NCBI RefSeq assembly: GCF_000219215.1
Contig: NC_015726.1
Location: 1,674,001-1,738,000 of the forward strand
DNA from: Cupriavidus necator N-1
Lineage (GTDB): Bacteria > Pseudomonadota > Gammaproteobacteria > Burkholderiales > Burkholderiaceae
Reading direction: 5' to 3'
DNA length: 64,000 nt
Shown here: positions 1 through 9,124 of the stretch, in pieces
Position numbering within the stretch: the stretch's first letter is position 1
Layout of the letters: each line of letters begins with the position of its first letter
Position numbers and translations under genes: made by a program
The notes under the pieces: generated by a model
What the model was told of the DNA's origin: nothing
Seen by the model: only the letters and a program-made list of their open reading frames with translations
The model's database searches: none

Positions 1-197
1 CGGTCCTTGAGCATGCCCTTGCTTTCGAGCGAGAGCGTCGCCAGCGGCAAGCCACGCTCGTGGTTCTCGCGGGGCTGGACCCGGTAGAGGCAGTCTTCGG
101 TGAAGAACTCGGGCCAGCGGTCCCAGTCGCCGTTGTCCACGGCGCTGGTGTAGTCGGCGAGCAGGGAGAGCAGGGCGTAGTAGTCAGTGAAGTTCAT
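1..197 (-). CDS. nagH: salicylate 5-hydroxylase small (beta) subunit, partial
   Basis: This is the N-terminal 65 or so residues of a ring-hydroxylating oxygenase beta subunit. It starts at the ATG at 197 and runs off the window edge. The visible sequence (MNFTDYYALLSLLADYTSAV, then a DxWPEFFTEDCLYRVQPREN segment) is typical of the cone-shaped NTF2-like beta subunit that packs under the catalytic alpha subunit. The start lies 5 nt after the alpha-subunit stop, with a GGAGGT ribosome site inside the end of that gene, so the two are translationally coupled. The nagH name rests on the adjacent NagG-like alpha subunit and NahR-like regulator. An anthranilate-type oxygenase is the main alternative. 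Confidence 0.8.
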   Translation of the reverse strand, partial: MNFTDYYALLSLLADYTSAVDNGDWDRWPEFFTEDCLYRVQPRENHERGLPLATLSLESKGMLKD

Positions 198-201
198 GGC
201 A

Positions 202-1455
202 TCAGACCTCCATCACCTTGCGCCAGTAGGCGTACATGCCGCGGATCAGGGTCTCGGTCACCATGTGGTCCGTGTTCTCCGCGGTCTTGCCGCCCAGTTC
301 GGCGAGCACGCGATGCCAGGGCTTCTGGGAGAAGCCTTCCTGCGAGCATTCGATGGCTTCGCCGTCGTCGGCCGACACGAAGCCGGCGGGGCCGAAGAGA
401 TTCGCCTGGCGCAGGCGGCGCCGCGTCATCTCCTCGGTGTCGTCCTCGAAGCCGAAATGCGTCCAGACGAAATCGAAGGAATCCGGCCCATGGGGCTGGA
501 TATGGCGCGTGGACACCGAGTTGACCTGCTGCTGGAAGATCACGCTCGGGAACACCGTCATCATCACGGCGGTCGGCTCTCCCCACCACGGCTCGTGGAC
601 GATGTCGAGGATGCGGTCGTCGTGCAGCGCCATCTGGTCCTTGAAGCTGGACACACCGGAGGTCACGTCGCTCTTGCCGCCCTGGCCGCGGGTCGACACC
701 ATCGCGGCATGCCGGAAGTGCGGGTCCATCACGAGGCGTGCCTTGTTGTCGGCGCGCCAGAGGCCGAACGTGACAAACCAGGTATGCAGCAGGCCGGGGT
801 GGTAGGGGTCCTTGATGTTCTCCTGCATGAGCTTCCAGTTGCCCGGAATGCGCTGCTTGTTGTAGCCGAGGACCTTCAGCTTGCGGCCATTGAAGAGCCG
901 GTCGAAGTAGCCGAGGATGTCCGGCCCGAGGTATTCCTCGAGTGAGGGAGCCTCATGGTCGAACGAGGCAAACACGACCCCACCACGCGTCGCGACCTTC
1001 AGTTGCGTGAGCCCGTGCTCCTGCGGCTTGAAGTCGGCGGGCATGCCGCCGTTGACCTTGCCGTCCTGCTTGACCCCGCGACGCAGGGGCACGCCTTGCA
1101 GGTTGCCCTTCAGGTCATAGTTCCATTGGTGGTAGGGGCAATGGAAATCCTTACGGTTGCCGCTGCGCTCCCGGCAGAACTTCATGCCGCGATGGGCGCA
1201 CACGTTTTCGACGACGTTGATCTCGCCGTCCTGGTCGCGCACCAGGATCACGGAGCGCTCGCCAAGCGTGGTGCGCTTGAAATCGCCGGGATTCGGGATC
1301 TCCGCCTCGAGCCCGACGTAGTTCCAGTGACCGCGGTAGAAGCAGCGTTCGAGTTCACGCTGGTATAGCTGCGCATCCGTATACACGCGGAACGGGATGC
1401 GGCTGATGCTGTCGTCGGCCCAGACCGGGCCGGCTTGTTGGGAGTCGATTGCCAT
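202..1455 (-). CDS. nagG: salicylate 5-hydroxylase large (alpha) subunit, Rieske oxygenase
   Basis: A 417-residue terminal oxygenase alpha subunit expected to hydroxylate salicylate to gentisate, using electrons from a ferredoxin and reductase encoded elsewhere. The Rieske [2Fe-2S] ligands are C86, H88, C106 and H109. The mononuclear iron site is visible as D216-PY-H219-PGLL-H224, with a later acidic residue near the DDGEAIE segment as the third ligand. Length fits NagG-type subunits (about 420 residues). The ATG at 1455 follows a GGAG site. The gene is first in an operon with the beta subunit and diverges from a NahR-like LysR gene, which favours salicylate over other aromatic acids. Substrate is inferred, not shown by the sequence. 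Confidence 0.82.
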   Translation of the reverse strand: MAIDSQQAGPVWADDSISRIPFRVYTDAQLYQRELERCFYRGHWNYVGLEAEIPNPGDFKRTTLGERSVILVRDQDGEINVVENVCAHRGMKFCRERSGNRKDFHCPYHQWNYDLKGNLQGVPLRRGVKQDGKVNGGMPADFKPQEHGLTQLKVATRGGVVFASFDHEAPSLEEYLGPDILGYFDRLFNGRKLKVLGYNKQRIPGNWKLMQENIKDPYHPGLLHTWFVTFGLWRADNKARLVMDPHFRHAAMVSTRGQGGKSDVTSGVSSFKDQMALHDDRILDIVHEPWWGEPTAVMMTVFPSVIFQQQVNSVSTRHIQPHGPDSFDFVWTHFGFEDDTEEMTRRRLRQANLFGPAGFVSADDGEAIECSQEGFSQKPWHRVLAELGGKTAENTDHMVTETLIRGMYAYWRKVMEV

Positions 1456-1540
1456 GCTTGTCTCCGGCTATGTCTCTTCGTATGGGAAGGATCATGGTGC
1501 ACGGAGGAAAATTAACCAATAGAATCCTGGCTATAGTAAA

Positions 1541-1557
1541 TATTCACCAAATCAATA
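1541..1557. promoter_or_regulatory. candidate LysR operator in the nagG/regulator intergenic region
   Basis: TATT-N9-AATA forms a short inverted repeat containing the T-N11-A core (T1543 to A1555) typical of LysR-family sites. Its ATTCAC left arm resembles the NahR site as I remember it. It lies 13 bp before the regulator start and about 90 bp upstream of nagG, a position suited to divergent control and autoregulation. Seen by eye only. Confidence 0.45.
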
Positions 1558-1569
1558 AGAGGCGGCGCG

Positions 1570-2472
1570 ATGGAGCTCAAGGACGTCGATCTGAACCTGC
1601 TGGTCGTGTTCGATAACCTGCTGCGGCAGGGCACCGTTTCCGGTGCCGCTAAGACCCTGAATCTCAGCCAGCCCGCGGTCAGCAACGCGCTGGCCCGCTT
1701 GCGCACCTTGTTCGGTGACCCGCTGTTTGTGCGAAGCAGCAAGGGCATGCTGCCGACACCCCTTGCAGAGGAACTGGCGGAACCGGTTGCCTATGCGCTG
1801 GAGTCGCTGCAGGCGGCGCTCAGCCACAAGGTGTCGTTCGATCCGCTGCGCAGCGCGCGCGCCTTCCGCATCGCCATGACGGATATCGGCGAGGTGTACT
1901 TCATCCCGCCGTTGATGGGCGCGCTTGGCGATCGCGCCCCGGGCGTCACGGTGACGACCGTGCGCAATACGGCAGTGGACCTGGCGGCGGAGATGAGCCA
2001 GGGAAAGATCGACCTGGCGGTTGGCCATCTTCCTGAACTCGGCACTGCGTTCTTTCAGCGGCGGCTATTTCGCCAGCAATACGTTTGCCTGTTCCGGCCC
2101 GGTCATGCCATGGACAAGAAGACGGTCAGCATGCGCGACTTCGAAGCGGCGGAGCACATCGTGGTCACGGCGGCGGGGACGGGGCATGCCCGGGTCGACG
2201 AGATCCTCGCCCAGCACGGCGTGCAGCGGAAGATCCGGCTGCGTGTCCCCCATTTCGTCGCACTGGCGGACATCATTGCCACCACCGACCTGGTAGCCAC
2301 GGTGACCTGGACGTTTGCGGAGCGATGCGCCAAGTACTTCGGGCTCAGGTATGTCAAGCATCCGTTCGCGTTGCCGGAAATCCAGATCAACCTGTTCTGG
2401 CATGCCCGGTATCATCGCGATCCGGCGAATCAGTGGCTGCGCGACCAGTTCGTCGGCTTGTTTTCGGATTAG
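1570..2472 (+). CDS. LysR-family activator, NahR/NagR-like
   Basis: A 300-residue LysR regulator with an N-terminal winged helix-turn-helix (about residues 6-65, beginning MELKDVDLNLLVVFDNLL) and a C-terminal effector-binding domain. The opening residues and the length match the NahR/NagR group, which activates naphthalene and salicylate genes in response to salicylate. It is transcribed divergently from nagGH across a 114-bp intergenic region containing a T-N11-A box, the usual arrangement for a LysR activator and its target. Other members of the NodD/NahR subgroup sense different aromatics, so the effector is an inference from context. Confidence 0.82.
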   Translation: MELKDVDLNLLVVFDNLLRQGTVSGAAKTLNLSQPAVSNALARLRTLFGDPLFVRSSKGMLPTPLAEELAEPVAYALESLQAALSHKVSFDPLRSARAFRIAMTDIGEVYFIPPLMGALGDRAPGVTVTTVRNTAVDLAAEMSQGKIDLAVGHLPELGTAFFQRRLFRQQYVCLFRPGHAMDKKTVSMRDFEAAEHIVVTAAGTGHARVDEILAQHGVQRKIRLRVPHFVALADIIATTDLVATVTWTFAERCAKYFGLRYVKHPFALPEIQINLFWHARYHRDPANQWLRDQFVGLFSD

Positions 2473-2812
2473 GCAATGGTCCCGGCCGGGCGCGCCTGCC
2501 TTTCCACCGATGTACTGTGATCCGTCTGGCGCTCCCGATGCTATTCCGGTCTCCGTAAGGATTGCCCTCGCACCTTAATTGATGCTCATTGTCTGCCACC
2601 TTATTCTTGGCTCAAAAGCAAGACTCAAAAATGGCGCCGACTTGAAGCATTCAAGCGAGGCCATATCCACAAGGAGACGCATGTGACGGCCTACCCCTTC
2701 CACACCTTGCCGTAGCGGCGCATCACCTTCGGCAGTTCCAGCCGAAAACCAATCCCACGCAATTCCTACCAAGCGATGGGCGCCCCGGCGCGCCTGCCGC
2801 GACGGAGCCGCT
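2473..2812. other. intergenic region upstream of the malonate carrier
   Basis: I see no gene here. A relatively AT-rich stretch at about 2570-2640 is the likely promoter area for the downstream carrier. I did not find a convincing -35/-10 pair, and the palindrome seen in front of mdcR is not repeated here. A GGAG ribosome site lies about 9 bp before the ATG at 2813. Confidence 0.4.
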
Positions 2813-4219
2813 ATGTCGCAACACCTGATTTCCATCTCTGTCCTGGGGCTGATGTTCGTCATCGCCACGGTCCTGCCCATCAACATGGGCGCGCTGGCCT
2901 TTGTCGGCGCGTTCCTGGTCGGCACCCTGGTTGCCGCCATGCCGGCCAAGGCTATCCTGGCCGGCTTCCCCGCCGACCTGTTCCTGACGCTGGTCGGCAT
3001 CACATACCTGTTCGCCGTGGCGCAGAACAACGGCACCATCGACTGGCTGGTGCGGCTTGCTGTGCGCGCCGTGGGCGGCCGGATCGCGGCGATCCCGTGG
3101 ATCATGTTCATGATCGCGGCGGTGCTGACCTCGGTCGGCGCGGTCAGCCCGGCAGCGGTGGCAATCATCGCGCCGATCGCGCTGGGCTTTGCCGCGCGCT
3201 ACGGCATCAACCCGCTGCTGATGGGCCTGATGGTGATCCACGGTGCGCAGGGCGGCGGCTTCTCGCCGATCAGCATCTATGGCGGCATCACCAACAAGAT
3301 CGTGCAGAAGGCGGGGCTGCCGCTGAACGAGATGGCGACGGCCTTTGCCAGCCTGGGTGTCAACCTTGCCGTGGCCGCGGGACTGTTCGTCGCATTCGGC
3401 GGCCTGCGCCTGATGCGGCAAGCGGCGCCGGCGGCGGCAGCGCCGCACGTGGTCGCCGACGGTGTGCTGGCCATGGGCCAACCCTTCGGTGCACACACCG
3501 TGCCGGCACAGGGCGCGCAGATCTATGGCGATGCCGAGGCCGAGGCCGGCATGGAAGAGCGGAAGACGATGGCGCGCGACCGCGGATCGATGCTCGAGGG
3601 CGATGCCGCCAGCACCGCCGAGGCGCCGGCCGGCCTCTACCAGTACCTGACCGTGGCCGGCCTGGTGGCACTGGCCGTCCTCACGCTCTACTTCAAGCTC
3701 GATATCGGCTTCGTTTCGCTGACCATCGCGCTGGTGCTCACGCTGATGGCACCGGAGCTGCAGAAGCGCGCGCTGGGCCAGGTGTCGTGGCCCGAGATCA
3801 TGCTGATCGTCGGCGTCAGCACCTTTGTGGGCGTGATGGACAAGATGGGCACAATCGATTTCGTCGGCCATAGCGTGGCCCACCTGACCTCGCCGCTGAT
3901 GGCGGCGCTGCTGCTGTGCTTTGTGGGTGCGGTGGTGTCGGCGTTTGCATCGTCAACCGCGGTGCTCGGCTCGCTGATCCCGCTTGCCGTGCCGTTCCTG
4001 CAGCAAGGCTCCGACGTCAGCGCGATCGGCTTTATCGCGGCGATGGCGGTGTCTTCGACGATCGTGGATGTGAGCCCGTTTTCGACCAACGGTGCGCTGG
4101 TACTGGCCAACGCACAGGGCGTGGACCGGCAGGCCTTCTTCCGCAAGCTGATGGTCTATGGCGCGCTGGTGACCGTGATTGCGCCGGTCGTGCTGTGGTT
4201 TATCTTCGTTGTGCTCTGA
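2813..4219 (+). CDS. MatC-type dicarboxylate carrier, probable malonate transporter
   Basis: A 468-residue inner-membrane protein with about ten or more hydrophobic segments in two halves, of the ion-transporter superfamily that includes rhizobial MatC. The N-terminal half (residues 1-200) matches the MatC N-terminal domain, including the GAQGGGFSPISIYGGITN loop around residues 145-162. A hydrophilic, alanine-rich linker of about 80 residues (roughly 205-285) separates the halves and probably faces the cytoplasm. It lies upstream of mdcR and the mdc genes, which lack the usual mdcF or mdcLM transporters, so malonate uptake is its probable role. The substrate is inferred from neighbours. Confidence 0.78.
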   Translation: MSQHLISISVLGLMFVIATVLPINMGALAFVGAFLVGTLVAAMPAKAILAGFPADLFLTLVGITYLFAVAQNNGTIDWLVRLAVRAVGGRIAAIPWIMFMIAAVLTSVGAVSPAAVAIIAPIALGFAARYGINPLLMGLMVIHGAQGGGFSPISIYGGITNKIVQKAGLPLNEMATAFASLGVNLAVAAGLFVAFGGLRLMRQAAPAAAAPHVVADGVLAMGQPFGAHTVPAQGAQIYGDAEAEAGMEERKTMARDRGSMLEGDAASTAEAPAGLYQYLTVAGLVALAVLTLYFKLDIGFVSLTIALVLTLMAPELQKRALGQVSWPEIMLIVGVSTFVGVMDKMGTIDFVGHSVAHLTSPLMAALLLCFVGAVVSAFASSTAVLGSLIPLAVPFLQQGSDVSAIGFIAAMAVSSTIVDVSPFSTNGALVLANAQGVDRQAFFRKLMVYGALVTVIAPVVLWFIFVVL

Positions 4220-4244
4220 ATTCCGGTCGCGATCGCTCGGCCAA

Positions 4245-4275
4245 GCCAGTTAGTCCACTAACCATGCGAACTGGC
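4245..4275. promoter_or_regulatory. overlapping inverted repeats upstream of mdcR
   Basis: Two perfect inverted repeats are nested. The inner one is GTTAGT-CC-ACTAAC (4249-4262), and the outer one is GCCAGTT (4245-4251) with AACTGGC (4269-4275). They lie 50-80 bp before the mdcR start and just after the carrier stop. There is no following T-run, so an operator, probably for MdcR itself, is likelier than a terminator. Confidence 0.5.
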
Positions 4276-4324
4276 CGCCACGCGGCTAAGATAGGAGGCC
4301 ACCCCCACACCCGAGCCCAGAACC

Positions 4325-5242
4325 ATGAGAATCCGCATTGGCGAAGAGATCACCTTCCGCAAACTCGAAGCCCTGCTGGCGTTCATGGAATCCGGCAACC
4401 TGGCCAAGGCGGCCGAGATCCTGGACACCAGCACGGTCAGCGTGCACCGTGCGCTGCATTCGCTGGAAGAGGGCACGAGCTGCGCGCTGTTCCGGCATGA
4501 GGGCCGCAACCTGATCCCGACCGATGCGGCCTATGTGCTGGCGGATACGGCAAGGGAAGTGCTCAAGGCCATGGCCGACGGCATCCGCGCCACGCGCGAG
4601 GCCGCCGGCTATTCGGCCGACCAGCTCAAGATCGGCTCGCTCTACTCGCTGACGGTCCAGACCGTGCCCAGGATCGTGATCGGGCTGAAGCTGCGGCGCC
4701 CGGAAATGCAGACTGAACTGGTGCTGGGCTCCAATGCGGACCTTCTGCACAAACTCAAGCAGGGCTCGATCGATGCCGCGTTGATGGCCGTGCCCGAGCC
4801 CGATCCGGAGATCGAGTCGATCCCGCTGTTCGAGGACGATATCTTCTTTGCGGCGCCTGCCGACTCGCCCTACGCCTCGATGCCGGCGGTCGACCTGCGA
4901 GCCTGCCGCGACGAGCCATTTGTGGCATTGAGCGAGGGCTTCGTCACTTATCACGGCTTTGTCGAGGCCTTCCGCATTGCCCAATTCACGCCAAACGTGG
5001 TGATGAAAGTCGGCGATATCTTCTCATTGATGAACCTGGTGGGTGGTGGCATCGGCTACACGCTTTTGCCGGGGCGGGTGAAAGGGGTGTATTCGCGCAA
5101 CGTGGCGTTCGTGCCACTGGCCGGCGAATACGACATCAAGCAGACCATCGGCCTGAGCTTCCTGCGCCGCCGCGAGCGCGATCCCAACCTGCTGGCGCTG
5201 GCCGCGGTGTGCCGCATGGCCATGCGCGACGCGGAGCCATAG
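4325..5242 (+). CDS. mdcR: LysR-family regulator of malonate decarboxylase genes
   Basis: A 305-residue LysR protein with the HTH near residues 10-68 (FRKLEALLAFMESGNLAKAA) and a LysR substrate-binding domain after it. It lies between the malonate carrier and mdcA on the same strand, the usual place for MdcR, which in Klebsiella and Acinetobacter activates mdc genes with malonate. The start has no close ribosome site; the nearest purine-rich sequence (taggagg) is about 30 nt upstream, so initiation may be weak. Nested palindromes lie in its 5' region. Assignment rests on context plus family resemblance. Confidence 0.82.
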   Translation: MRIRIGEEITFRKLEALLAFMESGNLAKAAEILDTSTVSVHRALHSLEEGTSCALFRHEGRNLIPTDAAYVLADTAREVLKAMADGIRATREAAGYSADQLKIGSLYSLTVQTVPRIVIGLKLRRPEMQTELVLGSNADLLHKLKQGSIDAALMAVPEPDPEIESIPLFEDDIFFAAPADSPYASMPAVDLRACRDEPFVALSEGFVTYHGFVEAFRIAQFTPNVVMKVGDIFSLMNLVGGGIGYTLLPGRVKGVYSRNVAFVPLAGEYDIKQTIGLSFLRRRERDPNLLALAAVCRMAMRDAEP

Positions 5243-5378
5243 GACGCCGAGGCTGGGTCCGGCCGCGCTTCAGGCCTTGCTTCCGGCCAGCGTAATGGTT
5301 CTCCGCCCAACGTGATTGTTCGGTGAGCGCCGCCTGTTTAAGGTGGGCACATCAGACAGACGTCAGCCCGGAGATGCA

Positions 5379-7037
5379 ATGACCACCACCAGCACAGGCC
5401 GCCAATGGAACACCCGCAGGGAAGCCAAGGCGCGCCGCAAGCAGAACGCCGCCGCCATTGCCCAGGGCAAGCTGGTGCCGACCAGCGATATCGTGCCCTT
5501 CCTGGAGGCAGTGCTGCTTTCGGGCGACCGCGTGGTGCTGGAGGGCAACAACCAGAAGCAGGCCGACTTTCTGTCGCGCTCGCTGGCACAGGTCGATCCC
5601 GCGCGTGTGAATGCACTCCACATGATCATCCCGAGCGTCAGCCGGGTGGAACACCTGGACCTGTTCGAGCGCGGCATCGCGCGCAAGCTGGATTTCTCGT
5701 ACGCCGGCGCGCAGAGCATCCGCATCTCGCAGTTCCTGGAGGACGGCCAGCTCGAAGTGGGCGCGATCCACACCTATATCGAGCTTTATGCGCGGCTGTA
5801 CGTGGACCTGGTCCCCAACGTCGTGCTGATCGCCGGCTACAAGGCCGACCGCGAGGGCAATCTCTACACCGGCCCCAGCACCGAGGACACGCCGGCACTG
5901 GTAGAGGCCGCGGCCTTCCGCGACGGGCTGGTCATTGCGCAAGTCAACGAGATCGTCGACGACCCCACCGGCCTGCCGCGCGTGGACGTGCCCGGCTCCT
6001 GGATCGACTACGTGGTGCAGGCGGACAAGCCTTTCTTCTGCGAACCTCTGTTTACGCGCGACCCGCGCCTGATTAAGCCGGTCCACGTGCTGATGGCGAT
6101 GATGGCGATCCGCGGCATCTACGAGCGCCACCAGGTGCAGTCGCTCAACCATGGCATCGGCTTCAACACCGCGGCGATCGAGCTGATCCTGCCGACCTAC
6201 GGCGAGTCGCTGGGTCTGAAGGGCAAGATCTGCAAGTATTGGACCCTCAACCCGCATCCGACGCTGATCCCCGCCATCGAGACCGGCTGGGTCGAGAGCG
6301 TGCACAGCTTTGGCAGCGAACTGGGCATGGAGGGCTATGTCGCCGCGCGGCCGGATGTCTTCTTTACCGGTGCGGATGGTTCGATGCGTTCGAACCGCGC
6401 GTTCTGCCAGCTTGCCGGCCAGTACGCGGTGGACCTCTTCATCGGATCGACCCTGCAGATCGACGGCGACGGCCACTCGTCCACAGTGACGCGCGGGCGG
6501 CTTTCCGGCTTTGGCGGCGCGCCCAACATGGGTCACCAGCCTGGCGGGCGCCGGCATCCGACGCCGGCATGGCTGGATCTGATCGAGACGGACGACCCGC
6601 TCGCGCGCGGCCGCAAGCTGGTGGTGCAGATGGTTGAGACCTTCCAGGCGGGTGGCAAGCCCACCTTCGTGGAATCGATGGACGCGGTCGACGTGGCGCG
6701 CGAAAGCGGCATGCCGCTCGCCCCGGTGATGATCTACGGCGACGATGTCACGCACGTGCTGACCGAAGAGGGGATCGCCTACCTGTACAAGGCGCAATCG
6801 CTGGAAGAGCGGCGCCGGATGATCGCCGCGGTGGCAGGCGTCACGCCGATCGGCATGAAGCATGATCCTGCCACCACGCGCCGGATGCGAAGCGACGGCC
6901 TGATCGCGCTGCCCGAAGACCTGGGTGTGCAGCGCAGCCAGGCCACGCGCAGCCTGCTGGCGGCCAAGAGCATGGCCGAACTGGTGGACTGGTCCGGCGG
7001 GCTGTACGCGCCGCCCGCCCGCTTCCGGAGCTGGTAA
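5379..7037 (+). CDS. mdcA: malonate decarboxylase alpha subunit (acetyl-S-ACP:malonate ACP transferase)
   Basis: A 552-residue protein of the family-I-like CoA transferase fold. In biotin-independent malonate decarboxylase it moves the carrier protein thiol from acetyl to malonyl, releasing acetate. Length matches MdcA (about 550). I chose the ATG at 5379, preceded by a GGAG site, over an in-frame upstream ATG at 5316 that would add a non-homologous 21-residue extension. The stop (TAA) shares one base with the mdcB start, so translation is coupled. It opens the seven-gene mdcABCDEGH operon. Confidence 0.93.
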   Translation: MTTTSTGRQWNTRREAKARRKQNAAAIAQGKLVPTSDIVPFLEAVLLSGDRVVLEGNNQKQADFLSRSLAQVDPARVNALHMIIPSVSRVEHLDLFERGIARKLDFSYAGAQSIRISQFLEDGQLEVGAIHTYIELYARLYVDLVPNVVLIAGYKADREGNLYTGPSTEDTPALVEAAAFRDGLVIAQVNEIVDDPTGLPRVDVPGSWIDYVVQADKPFFCEPLFTRDPRLIKPVHVLMAMMAIRGIYERHQVQSLNHGIGFNTAAIELILPTYGESLGLKGKICKYWTLNPHPTLIPAIETGWVESVHSFGSELGMEGYVAARPDVFFTGADGSMRSNRAFCQLAGQYAVDLFIGSTLQIDGDGHSSTVTRGRLSGFGGAPNMGHQPGGRRHPTPAWLDLIETDDPLARGRKLVVQMVETFQAGGKPTFVESMDAVDVARESGMPLAPVMIYGDDVTHVLTEEGIAYLYKAQSLEERRRMIAAVAGVTPIGMKHDPATTRRMRSDGLIALPEDLGVQRSQATRSLLAAKSMAELVDWSGGLYAPPARFRSW

Positions 7038-7978
7038 TGGCGAGCGCAGCAGCAAGGATCCTGCACACGCCGGCGCAGCACTGGCACCAGCCGGCGGCCG
7101 TTCCGCGCGCCCAGGCACTCGCTGGCCTGGCGGTCAGCGCGATCGTGGAAGAAGCACGGCTGTCGCCCAAGCCTGGCCTGGTCGACAGCCGTGGCAGCGG
7201 CGCTCATGCCGACCTGACATTGTCGCTGATGCTGCGCTCAGCGCACTCGCTGGGCCCGTCGTTCGCGGCGATGGCCGATGCCGGCCTGCAGGCGCCGCGC
7301 GTCGGGTATGGGCTGCGCGAGCAACTGGGCGCGCTCGGCCGCGAGGCAGAGGCGGTGATGCTGTCCGCCACCGGCGGTGTCAATACGCATCGCGGCGCCA
7401 TCTGGTGCATCGGCTTGCTGGTCGGCGCCGCAGGACAGCTCGGCGCCGCCGGGCAGCCCGCCAATGCCGCGGCGATCAGTGCCACGGCGGGTGCCATCGC
7501 CGCGCTGCCCGACCGCCACCGGCCGGTGGTTACCGGCAACAAGGGCGAGCTCGCCTGCCTGGCGTACGGCGTTGGCGGTGCGCGGGCGCAGGCACGGGCA
7601 GGGTTCCCGCACGTGATGCGGCTGGCGCTGCCGGCCCTGCAACGCAGCCGCGCGCGCGGCGACACCGAATCCACGGCACGCCTCAATGCGCTGCTGGCGT
7701 TGATGAGCGAGCTGGACGATACCTGCGTGCTGGCGAGGTCGGGGCGCAAGGGCCTGGACTACATGCAGGCCGGCGCAAAGGCGGTGCTCGCTGCCGGTGG
7801 CACGGGCACGGTGGCGGGACGGCGGCACCTGCGCAGCCTGGACGCCGGCATGCTGGCGCAGCGCGCCTCGCCGGGCGGCGCGGCGGACTTGCTGGCCGCG
7901 ACGATCTTCCTCGACCGGCTGTCGCAGGGCTCGATGGGCAACAATTCAGGGGACTTTGATGGAACAACTGCGATTTGA
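7037..7978 (+). CDS. mdcB: triphosphoribosyl-dephospho-CoA synthase
   Basis: A 313-residue CitG/MdcB-family enzyme that makes 2'-(5''-triphosphoribosyl)-3'-dephospho-CoA from dephospho-CoA and ATP, the precursor of the MdcC prosthetic group. The family motif KPGLVDSRGSGAHADL is visible near residues 44-59, and a KGELACLAYGVGGARAQ segment lies near the middle. The start overlaps the mdcA stop by one base, and the last 20 nt overlap mdcC. The tight coupling suggests cofactor synthesis in step with the enzyme. Confidence 0.92.
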   Translation: MASAAARILHTPAQHWHQPAAVPRAQALAGLAVSAIVEEARLSPKPGLVDSRGSGAHADLTLSLMLRSAHSLGPSFAAMADAGLQAPRVGYGLREQLGALGREAEAVMLSATGGVNTHRGAIWCIGLLVGAAGQLGAAGQPANAAAISATAGAIAALPDRHRPVVTGNKGELACLAYGVGGARAQARAGFPHVMRLALPALQRSRARGDTESTARLNALLALMSELDDTCVLARSGRKGLDYMQAGAKAVLAAGGTGTVAGRRHLRSLDAGMLAQRASPGGAADLLAATIFLDRLSQGSMGNNSGDFDGTTAI

Positions 7979-8276
7979 ATTTCCGGCGGGGCAGCCTGCC
8001 AGGGCGCGCGTGCTGGTGGGCGTGGTGGGGTCGGGCGACCTCGAGGTGCTGGTCGAGCCCGGCAGCGGCGGCGTGACCACGGTTGAGATCACCACTTCGG
8101 TCAATGGCTATGGCCGTGTCTGGGATGCGCAGCTCGCGCGCGTCTTCGCCGCCGAGCCGCGCGCGTCGATGCAGATCCGCATCCACGATTTCGGCGCCAC
8201 GCCGGGCGTGGTCGGCATGCGCCTGGCGGAGGCTTTCGAGGCGCTGGGCGACCCCCAACAAGGAGAGGGCGCATGA
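7959..8276 (+). CDS. mdcC: malonate decarboxylase acyl carrier protein (delta subunit)
   Basis: A 105-residue carrier protein. The prosthetic group attaches at the serine in VGSGDLEVL, which is S25 when counted from the ATG at 7959, the position I recall for Klebsiella MdcC. This supports the chosen start, which lies inside the end of mdcB. The protein carries malonyl and then acetyl as thioesters between the alpha subunit and the beta/gamma decarboxylase. It overlaps mdcD by four bases (ATGA). Confidence 0.92.
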   Translation: MEQLRFEFPAGQPARARVLVGVVGSGDLEVLVEPGSGGVTTVEITTSVNGYGRVWDAQLARVFAAEPRASMQIRIHDFGATPGVVGMRLAEAFEALGDPQQGEGA

Positions 8277-9124
8277 ACACGGCGGAACTGCTGGCGCGCA
8301 ACAGCTTTATCGAACTGGGGGCACGCGAGCGCGCTCGTGCGTTGCTGGACCCGGGCACCTTCCGCGAATTGGCGGGGCCGTTCGACGGCCTGCAGTCGCC
8401 GTGGCTGCCGCCGCAGGGTGTGGTGCCGCAGAGCGATGACGGCGTGGTGGTCGCCAAGGGGCGCATCGACGGGATGCCGGTGGTGGTGCTGGCCATCGAA
8501 GGCGCCTTCCAGGGCGGCAGCATGGGCGAAGTCGGCGGCGCCAAGATTGCCGGTGCACTGGAGCTGGCCGCCGAGGACAACCGCCGCGGTGAACCGACGC
8601 GCGCAGTGCTGCTGCTGGAGACCGGCGGCGTGCGCCTGCAGGAAGCCAATCTCGGCCTGGCCGCGATTGCCGAGATCCATGCGGCCATCGTCGACCTGCG
8701 CCGCTACCAGCCGGTGGTCGGCGTGATCGCGGGGCAGGTGGGCTGCTTCGGCGGCATGTCGATTGCCGCGGGCCTGTGTACCGCGCTGGTGATGACGCAG
8801 GAAGGGCGCCTTGGCCTGAACGGTCCGGCCGTGATCGAGCAGGAGGCGGGCATCGCCGAGTACGACTCGCGTGACCGGCCCTTTATCTGGAGCTTCACCG
8901 GCGGCACGCAGCGCGTTGCCACCGGCTTCGCCGATGCGTATGTCGATGACGACTGCGACGCGATGCGCAGGCAGGTCGCCGAACTGTTGCGCGGCCCGGT
9001 CGCGGGAAGCCATCGCAGTGAACAATACGCCCAATACCTGGCCGCGCTGCAGGCGTACGACGCCAGTGCGCAGCCCACGCCGGCCGATGTGCAGGCGTTG
9101 TTGCAACGGGGGACCGACGCATGA
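8273..9124 (+). CDS. mdcD: malonate decarboxylase beta subunit (malonyl-S-ACP decarboxylase)
   Basis: A 283-residue crotonase/carboxyltransferase-fold protein. Together with MdcE it decarboxylates malonyl-S-ACP to acetyl-S-ACP. Glycine-rich segments typical of oxyanion holes are visible (EGAFQGGSMGEVGGAK near residues 70-85 and GQVGCFGGMSIAAGL near 155-170). Start and stop both overlap the neighbouring genes by four bases. Length matches the MdcD family, and I see no truncation or missing segment. Confidence 0.93.
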   Translation: MNTAELLARNSFIELGARERARALLDPGTFRELAGPFDGLQSPWLPPQGVVPQSDDGVVVAKGRIDGMPVVVLAIEGAFQGGSMGEVGGAKIAGALELAAEDNRRGEPTRAVLLLETGGVRLQEANLGLAAIAEIHAAIVDLRRYQPVVGVIAGQVGCFGGMSIAAGLCTALVMTQEGRLGLNGPAVIEQEAGIAEYDSRDRPFIWSFTGGTQRVATGFADAYVDDDCDAMRRQVAELLRGPVAGSHRSEQYAQYLAALQAYDASAQPTPADVQALLQRGTDA

